From assembly GCF_938030685.1 (NCBI RefSeq), contig NZ_CALHHX010000095.1:1-5489 (forward strand): a stretch of DNA of 5,489 nucleotides, given 5' to 3'. Of this stretch, positions 1-3,299 are shown piece after piece; positions within the stretch are counted from its first letter, which is position 1; every line of letters begins with the position of its first letter. Position numbers and translations under genes: made by a program. The notes beneath the pieces were generated by a model. The model was not told the origin of the DNA. It ran no database searches and worked only from the letters and a program-made list of their open reading frames with translations. The stretch comes from an uncultured Campylobacter sp. (GTDB lineage: Bacteria; Campylobacterota; Campylobacteria; Campylobacterales; Campylobacteraceae).

Positions 1-396
1 AAGCCCGCTAGTAAGCTTGCCTACGTTTATCGCACTAAATCCGTCCACGTCCTTTTGTGGGCTTATTTTTTCTAAAATTTTATTCGTATCAATGTGCTTC
101 GGAAGCGGCAGCTGCACCAAGATGCCGTCGATGCTTTCGTCCTCGTTTAAATTTTCTATCAGTTCTAAAAGCGCCGCCTCGCTCACGTCGGAGCTCAAGC
201 GGTGCGCTACGGAGCGGATCCCGCAGGCGGCGCAGGCTTTCTCCTTGCTCGTGACATAGGTCTTGCTCGCCGCGTCCTCGCCTACCAAAATCACCGCCAG
301 CGCGGGCTTCACGCCTTTTGCAGCAAGACCCGAAGCAGCCGATTTGATCTCATCTTTTACCTTCGCGCTTATGCTTTTACCGTCGATTAAAGTCAT
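1..396 (-). CDS. folD: FolD, bifunctional methylene-THF dehydrogenase / methenyl-THF cyclohydrolase (5' part, truncated by window edge)
   Basis: The first 132 codons of folD read leftward from an ATG at 396-394 and are still open at base 1. The family enzyme works in the cytosol: it oxidises 5,10-methylene-THF with NADP and hydrolyses the methenyl product to 10-formyl-THF, feeding purine and formyl-Met synthesis. Family signatures seen are PALAVILVGEDAASKTYV at about residues 31-48, with the YxxxK catalytic pair at Tyr47 and Lys51; GILVQLPLP at 91-99; and PQKDVDGF at 113-120, whose Asp118 matches the folate-binding Asp of the E. coli enzyme. The reading continues into NVGKLTSG, the link to the NADP domain. 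Usual length is about 280 residues, so roughly half is present; the Rossmann part lies outside the window. An AAGG ribosome binding site sits 7 bases before the ATG. The start is well supported because the protein begins directly with the conserved first strand (MTLIDGK). In many campylobacters lepB follows folD, but that region is not visible here. Confidence 0.96.
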   Translation of the reverse strand, partial: MTLIDGKSISAKVKDEIKSAASGLAAKGVKPALAVILVGEDAASKTYVTSKEKACAACGIRSVAHRLSSDVSEAALLELIENLNEDESIDGILVQLPLPKHIDTNKILEKISPQKDVDGFSAINVGKLTSGL

Positions 397-547
397 TTAA
401 AGCCTTTTTGAAAAATAAGGCAAATGTTACCCTAAAATTTATAAAATTTAGATTTATTCAGCGGGATTTTATGGGAATTTGAAAGAATTTTAAAAAGAAT
501 TTCGTCCTGAATTTAAGCCTACTCAAATAAGCCTAAATTTTATCGTC

Positions 548-576
548 ATTATAGACGGATGGACACCTTGACACCG
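548..576 (-). promoter_or_regulatory. Possible sigma-70 promoter for folD
   Basis: On the minus strand a perfect TATAAT lies at 553-548, in the context CGTCTATAATGACG. About 17 bases upstream the -35 position reads CGGTGT, a poor match. That segment contains a tandem hexamer, GGTGTC-AA-GGTGTC (575-570 and 567-562). The implied leader to the folD ATG would be about 145-150 bases. Campylobacter sigma-70 promoters depend mainly on the -10 box, so a weak -35 does not rule it out. The call rests on one hexamer match and is tentative. Confidence 0.3.
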
Positions 577-600
577 CTATATTCAGGCTGCAACGCTGCT

Positions 601-627
601 AAGGCTTGCATTGCGGAATGAAGCCTT
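601..627. other. Hairpin downstream of the small lipoprotein gene
   Basis: A 7-bp stem AAGGCTT/AAGCCTT (601-607 with 621-627) continues, after one bulged G, into a 4-bp stem CATT/AATG (609-612 with 617-620) closed by a GCGG loop. It lies 78 bases past the lipoprotein stop codon in the direction of transcription, where a 3'-end structure would be expected. There is no run of T after the stem on either strand, so it is not a standard intrinsic terminator. It could be an RNA-stabilising stem or a protein-binding dyad. Confidence 0.4.
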
Positions 628-704
628 GTTTGAGCAAGAACTACGACCTTGTTATTTGCTCGCCGTTAAACGATCCGTATCGCGCCCGTTGCGCAATATA
701 CGCA

Positions 705-839
705 TTATGCGTAATAGTAGCCTGTATAATGGTAGCCGGGTGCCGTATCTTGCTCGGCGGGGGAGTCTTGCGGTCCGCTCCTGGAGCAGCCGCACAAAAA
801 CAGCGTCGTACACAGAAATAAAGCGATCTTTTTCACCAT
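705..839 (-). CDS. Small putative lipoprotein (44 residues), function unknown
   Basis: This short frame starts at ATG 839-837 and stops at TAA 707-705. The predicted protein begins MVKKIALFLC, with two lysines followed by a hydrophobic stretch, and reaches a lipobox LCGC with the acylated cysteine at residue 18. This is a textbook type II signal peptide. The mature part is only about 27 residues, polar after the cysteine (CSRSGPQDSPAEQ) and rich in tyrosine at its end (YHYTGYYYA). Ser at +2 after Cys fits export away from the inner membrane if enterobacterial sorting rules apply, which is uncertain here. An AAAGGA element ends 3 bases before the ATG and 6 bases before the next codon, GTG, so translation could start at the GTG with one residue less. 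I do not recognise the family. It lies downstream of a Lol-type permease gene on the same strand, separated by 353 bp, so cotranscription is doubtful. A lipobox after a KK-hydrophobic segment is unlikely by chance, but expression and conservation cannot be judged here. Confidence 0.72.
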   Translation of the reverse strand: MVKKIALFLCTTLFLCGCSRSGPQDSPAEQDTAPGYHYTGYYYA

Positions 840-1192
840 AAATCCTTTCAAAATTTTTATGATTTCATCTTTGAGTGGTTTCAAAATTTTAAAAAATTTA
901 GAAAAGTGCTCATAAAAATTTGCTCCCCTTTGAAATTTAAAATTTTGACTAATTCGAGCAACGCAAATTTATCAAAATTTAGGCTTTGCGCAGCTTATAA
1001 TATCGCGCAAGAATCAAAATTCTAACGACGTAAACCGTATTTAGTGCTATTTTACGCGACGCGCGCCGTATAAGATTGCGCAGCCTCTGTCACATACTCG
1101 CCGAAATGCCGCGCTAAATACACTGCTAAATGCAACCGCGCCGCTTTGGAATTTTAAAATTTCGCCGAATTTTTAAAGCGCCGCGTTTAAAT
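840..1192. other. AT-rich intergenic region between permease and small lipoprotein
   Basis: This 353-bp spacer has no recognisable gene. Features seen: AAATTTTTATGA at 851-862 is repeated inverted at 910-921, so on the minus strand the base of a loop would close 6 bases before the lipoprotein ribosome binding site. TTGCGC/GCGCAA arms occur at 986-991 and 1005-1010 around a TATAAT-like core. An ATTTTAAAAT palindrome at 1151-1160 lies between CGCTTT and AAAGCG arms just past the permease stop codon, which might be a weak 3'-end structure although no T-tract follows. The promoter for the lipoprotein should lie here, but I cannot pick one with confidence. Confidence 0.55.
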
Positions 1193-2383
1193 TTACTCGT
1201 TGCGCAGTGTTTGTAGCACGTCGATCTGCGTGGCTTTTTTGGCCGGGTACCATGACGAGAGCGCCACTATAACGACTGCGCCGATTAAAATCATCGCCAA
1301 ATCGCCTAGCGAGAGCTCCATCGGCAGTTTCGAGCTTCCGTAAACGTCGGCAGGCAGATTTACGATGTCGAAGCTTCCGAGTAGCCACACGCCGAATAAA
1401 CCCAAAATGAGCCCGAATATGATGCCGCCGCCGCCGATCGTGGCTCCGAGCGCAAAAAAGGTCCTCTTAACTTCCTTTTTGCTAGCGCCCAGGCTAAGTA
1501 AAAGCGCGATCTCTTGGCGGCGGTTCATCACGGTCATCAGAAGCGAACTTACGATATTTAGGCTCGCGACCAGGATTATTAGCATCAGCACGATGAAAAG
1601 CGCGCGTTTTTCAAGCGCAAGGGCGCTGAAAAAATTGCCGTTTTGCTGCCACCAGCCCACGGCATTAGCGCCGCCGGGAAGGCTTTTTTTGATACGCTCC
1701 AGATCCTTAAACGGATCGTTTGAGAAAACATGCACGCCGTCGAAAGTCCCCTCGTCGTAGCCTAAAATTTTGGCTAGATCGCTTGCGTCTGCGTAATAAT
1801 ACGCCTTGTCGTAGGCGATCAGCCCCGAGCTGAAATCCGCGCGCACATCAAAGCGCTTCATCTTAGGGATCAGCGCAAAGCCGCCCGGATCGCTCTTCGT
1901 AAATATCATCGTGATCTTCTCGCCCGTATCCAGCATAAACTCATCTTTGATTCCGCGCCCTATCATGATGCCGTAGTTCGTTAGATTGGCGTCTTTGGCG
2001 CCTGCTGCGACGACGGAATTAATGCGCTTTTCGTCGTATAAATTTACGCCGAAAATCAGCCCACCCTCGAGCTTCTCGCCGCTTTTGGCGATGACTTGCG
2101 AGCTGATGTAAGGGCTAAAGATCAGATCGGGAAAGTCCGCCCGCAGCCCCTCCACGTCGTCTTTTGAAATGCCGCCGCGAAAGTGGCTGTGGATCGTGAT
2201 CGGGTAGTTCATCGTAAAGAGCTTGCGCTCAAATTCCTTATCAAAGCCGTTCATTATCGCCATCGCGACAATGAGCACCGTAAGCCCTACGCCGACGCCC
2301 AAGAACGCAAGCAGCGCCGAAAGCGTAATGAAGGGCTGAGAGCGGTCGAATCTGAGATATTTGAATAATAAATACTTTACCAA
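1193..2383 (-). CDS. LolC/LolE-family ABC transporter permease (lipoprotein-releasing type), TTG start
   Basis: This is an inner-membrane permease of the MacB/FtsX superfamily, closest in layout to LolC/LolE. With a LolD-type ATPase, such proteins extract mature lipoproteins from the inner membrane and pass them to LolA. From a TTG at 2383 the product has 396 residues, typical for the family. Residues 1-17 (MVKYLLFKYLRFDRSQP) form the cytoplasmic lead-in; TM1 spans about 19-44 and ends in the hallmark AMAIMNGFDKEFERKL. A periplasmic domain follows to about 258. TM2 is at about 261-283, then the coupling loop NRRQEIALLLSLGAS; TM3 is at about 311-335 and TM4 at about 360-380. The tail YPAKKATQIDVLQTLRNE is a family signature. 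The TTG is preferred because AAGGA (2395-2391) precedes it by 7 bases and the family starts there. The frame is open to an ATG at 2482, but those 33 extra codons are palindromic spacer DNA. No LolD gene is in the window. In campylobacters a single homologue may serve as a homodimer, which is inferred. The exact symbol (lolC, lolE or lolF) cannot be decided from sequence alone. Confidence 0.9.
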   Translation of the reverse strand: MVKYLLFKYLRFDRSQPFITLSALLAFLGVGVGLTVLIVAMAIMNGFDKEFERKLFTMNYPITIHSHFRGGISKDDVEGLRADFPDLIFSPYISSQVIAKSGEKLEGGLIFGVNLYDEKRINSVVAAGAKDANLTNYGIMIGRGIKDEFMLDTGEKITMIFTKSDPGGFALIPKMKRFDVRADFSSGLIAYDKAYYYADASDLAKILGYDEGTFDGVHVFSNDPFKDLERIKKSLPGGANAVGWWQQNGNFFSALALEKRALFIVLMLIILVASLNIVSSLLMTVMNRRQEIALLLSLGASKKEVKRTFFALGATIGGGGIIFGLILGLFGVWLLGSFDIVNLPADVYGSSKLPMELSLGDLAMILIGAVVIVALSSWYPAKKATQIDVLQTLRNE

Positions 2384-2390
2384 AAAGCCG

Positions 2391-2395
2391 TCCTT
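2391..2395 (-). promoter_or_regulatory. Ribosome binding site that decides the permease start
   Basis: AAGGA on the minus strand, 7 bases before the TTG at 2383-2381. No comparable purine-rich element sits at a normal distance before the upstream in-frame ATG at 2482 (the preceding minus-strand bases are AAAACTTAGTATTCCAAGGCGTGG, with an AAGG 3 bases closer than usual), so the TTG is the better start. Confidence 0.65.
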
Positions 2396-2396
2396 G

Positions 2397-2442
2397 TAAA
2401 ATTTCACATAAAATTTAGCGCTAAATTCTATGTGAAATTTTA
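2397..2442. repeat. 46-bp near-perfect palindrome abutting the permease ribosome binding site
   Basis: Two 23-base arms pair around a centre between 2419 and 2420, with one mismatch (A2411 opposite C2428). The inner core is ATTTAGCGCTAAAT (2413-2426) and the outer arms include AAAATTTCACATA and TATGTGAAATTTT. It ends one base from the AAGGA of the permease gene, so in the transcript it would form a long hairpin immediately 5' of the ribosome binding site. It could also be a cruciform or a dimeric-regulator site in DNA. Confidence 0.85.
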
Positions 2443-2446
2443 AGTA

Positions 2447-2472
2447 TTTTTGGAATTTTAAAATTCCAAAAA
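2447..2472. repeat. 26-bp perfect palindrome in the permease leader
   Basis: Thirteen-base arms, TTTTTGGAATTTT and its complement, meet at 2459/2460 with no mismatch and no loop. It lies 4 bp from the 46-bp palindrome, so two fold-back elements stand in series upstream of the permease. On the minus strand the stem begins with T and A runs, giving a terminator-like or attenuator-like look, but it is AT-rich and its stability would be modest. Confidence 0.8.
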
Positions 2473-2490
2473 CAGGCTCCACGCCTTGGA

Positions 2491-2708
2491 ATACTAAGTT
2501 TTAACTAAATAGAATTTTACCTAGGTGTGAACTATAATTTTAAACACTCTTGAAATGTTTCAAATCCCAACGGGACAAAATTGAAGTTAAATTTAAAGAT
2601 AGTAGAAGATGAGCCTTAACTCCCAGCGGGATAGAATTCTACTCTATTGTTTCTTGCACTTTGCTTGATTGCTAGCCGGTTTCAAACCGCAGCGAGTTTT
2701 AAAAATTT
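2491..2708. repeat. Degenerate four-copy repeat with CRISPR-like spacing
   Basis: Four degenerate 30-base units can be placed at 2491, 2557, 2613 and 2679, spaced 66, 56 and 66 bp. The clearest unit (2557-2586) begins GTTTCAAA, has a TCCC-AAC-GGGA dyad in the middle and ends AAAATTGAAG; GTTTCAA ends, an internal dyad and an ATTGAA(A/G) 3' end are common in type I-B and III repeats. The third unit (2613-2642) shares TCCCAGCGGGATAGAATT and matches the second at about 20 of 30 positions. The fourth (2679-2708) keeps GTTTCAAA and CAGCG but loses the 3' half. The first keeps only the 3' part (ATAGAATTTTAC). Repeats this divergent with one irregular interval would be a dead remnant, and chance similarity is a real alternative. 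No cas gene is present in the window. Confidence 0.3.
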
Positions 2709-2720
2709 AAAATCGCGCCA

Positions 2721-2759
2721 ATATCTCTTATACGCAATAAAATTTGTTCCAAGAGATAT
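2721..2759. repeat. Inverted repeat ATATCTCTT / AAGAGATAT
   Basis: Perfect 9-bp arms at 2721-2729 and 2751-2759 enclose 21 bases. It lies just beyond the last unit of the CRISPR-like series. Its role is unknown; it is not followed by a T-run on either strand. Confidence 0.6.
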
Positions 2760-2799
2760 CGGGCACGGCAAACCAAACAGGCCTCTTTACCAAAACTTT

Positions 2800-2835
2800 G
2801 AAATTTTAAACCTAAATTTTAAAGTTTAAAATTTC
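2800..2835. repeat. Inverted repeat GAAATTTTAAAC / GTTTAAAATTTC
   Basis: Perfect 12-bp arms at 2800-2811 and 2824-2835 surround a 12-base AT loop. A 16-bp palindrome AAAATTTTAAAATTTT follows at 2845-2860. Both belong to the family of AT palindromes seen in every spacer of the window. Confidence 0.65.
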
Positions 2836-2900
2836 GAACGCCTCAAAATTTTAAAATTTTTAGAAATTTAAAACTCTTTAGAATTTTGAAATTCTTAAAA

Positions 2901-2921
2901 TTTAAAAAGCGGATTTCGCTT
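2901..2921 (-). terminator. Weak candidate terminator downstream of secA
   Basis: Read on the minus strand, a 5-bp stem AAGCG/CGCTT with an AAATC loop (2921-2907) is followed by TTTAAATTTT. This is the only hairpin plus T-rich tail downstream of secA that I see. The stem is short and it sits almost 380 bases after the secA stop codon, so the call is tentative. Confidence 0.22.
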
Positions 2922-3081
2922 AAAAAGTTCTCCCATAATCGCATAAATTTAAAATTTCAAATGCCGCGCAGTATCCTAGCCGCGCACTAAATTTAAGTAT
3001 CACGCGCTGTTCGCGTTTTGCCGCACGGCGCGCCGAAACGGCGCTGCGAAAACAAGTAGCCAAAGGCACCCCCAAATACGC

Positions 3082-3103
3082 TTTGAAATTTTAAAATTTC
3101 AAA
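3082..3103. repeat. 22-bp perfect AT palindrome
   Basis: Arms TTTGAAATTTT and AAAATTTCAAA meet with no loop and no mismatch. It is about 200 bases past the secA stop codon and has no adjoining T-run, so it is not a convincing terminator. It is the longest version of the ATTTTAAAAT core in the secA-proximal spacer. Confidence 0.75.
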
Positions 3104-3299
3104 ACTAAAATTCCGCCCCATCGCGCAGCTTTGCGCACCGTTCGTGCCGCCTCGCGATCAAGTCTCTTTAAAATTTTATGGCGCTTTCCGCCCTCGACCA
3201 CCAATCCACTAAATACAAAAGCAAGGTCGAGAAGCGCCGATCGCGCAATGCTCGCAATCAAGATCACCGATCGTGCGTACTTACGACCGATCGCCGCGC

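Larger units (their letters stand above)
397..704. other. Intergenic region between the small lipoprotein gene and folD
   Basis: This 308-bp spacer holds no credible gene. The half next to folD (397-540) is AT-rich and is probably the folD leader. The half next to the lipoprotein (540-704) has higher GC and several short hairpins. A 7+7 dyad with one central base (699-713, TACGCAT-T-ATGCGTA) overlaps the lipoprotein stop codon. GAGCAA/TTGCTC arms lie at 632-637 and 656-661. The word AAGCCTA occurs twice at 14-bp spacing (515-521 and 529-535). Short open frames on the plus strand here lack ribosome binding sites and protein-like composition. Confidence 0.6.
2709..3299. other. Palindrome-rich non-coding spacer downstream of secA
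   Basis: No gene is recognisable on either strand in this roughly 590-bp stretch. From 2800 to 2960 it is dominated by permutations of AAATTTTAAAATTT; from 2960 to 3299 it turns GC-rich with GGCGCGCC and CGATCG words. The word CCGATCG occurs at 3237, 3267 and 3287. An open frame on the minus strand (3378 down to 3091) runs through the end of secA in another frame, but has no ribosome binding site of its own and no recognisable motif. The alternation of AT-rich and GC-rich blocks suggests a patchwork of non-coding DNA rather than a decayed single gene. Confidence 0.55.

Noticed and set aside
17..390. Plus-strand open frames over the left edge
   Set aside because: They are antisense shadows of folD, which is unmistakable on the minus strand.
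652..710. 17-codon minus-strand frame whose ATG overlaps the lipoprotein stop codon (TAATG)
   Set aside because: It is too short, has no own motif, and the overlap arises from a local palindrome; translational coupling cannot be argued from this alone.
606..841. Two overlapping plus-strand open frames of 71 and 76 codons
   Set aside because: They lack a ribosome binding site and protein-like composition, and lie opposite the lipoprotein gene, which has a proper signal peptide.
2384..2482. N-terminal extension of the permease to an ATG at 2482
   Set aside because: The codons are made of two palindromes, resemble no family sequence, and a better placed ribosome binding site serves the TTG at 2383.
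2676..2692. tRNA T-arm-like sequence CGGTTTCAAACCG
   Set aside because: No acceptor, D or anticodon stems can be placed around it on either strand; it is a simple dyad inside the fourth repeat unit.
2647..2829. 60-codon plus-strand open frame in the spacer
   Set aside because: It has no ribosome binding site or recognisable motif, ends in generic AT spacer words and is opposite to all neighbours.
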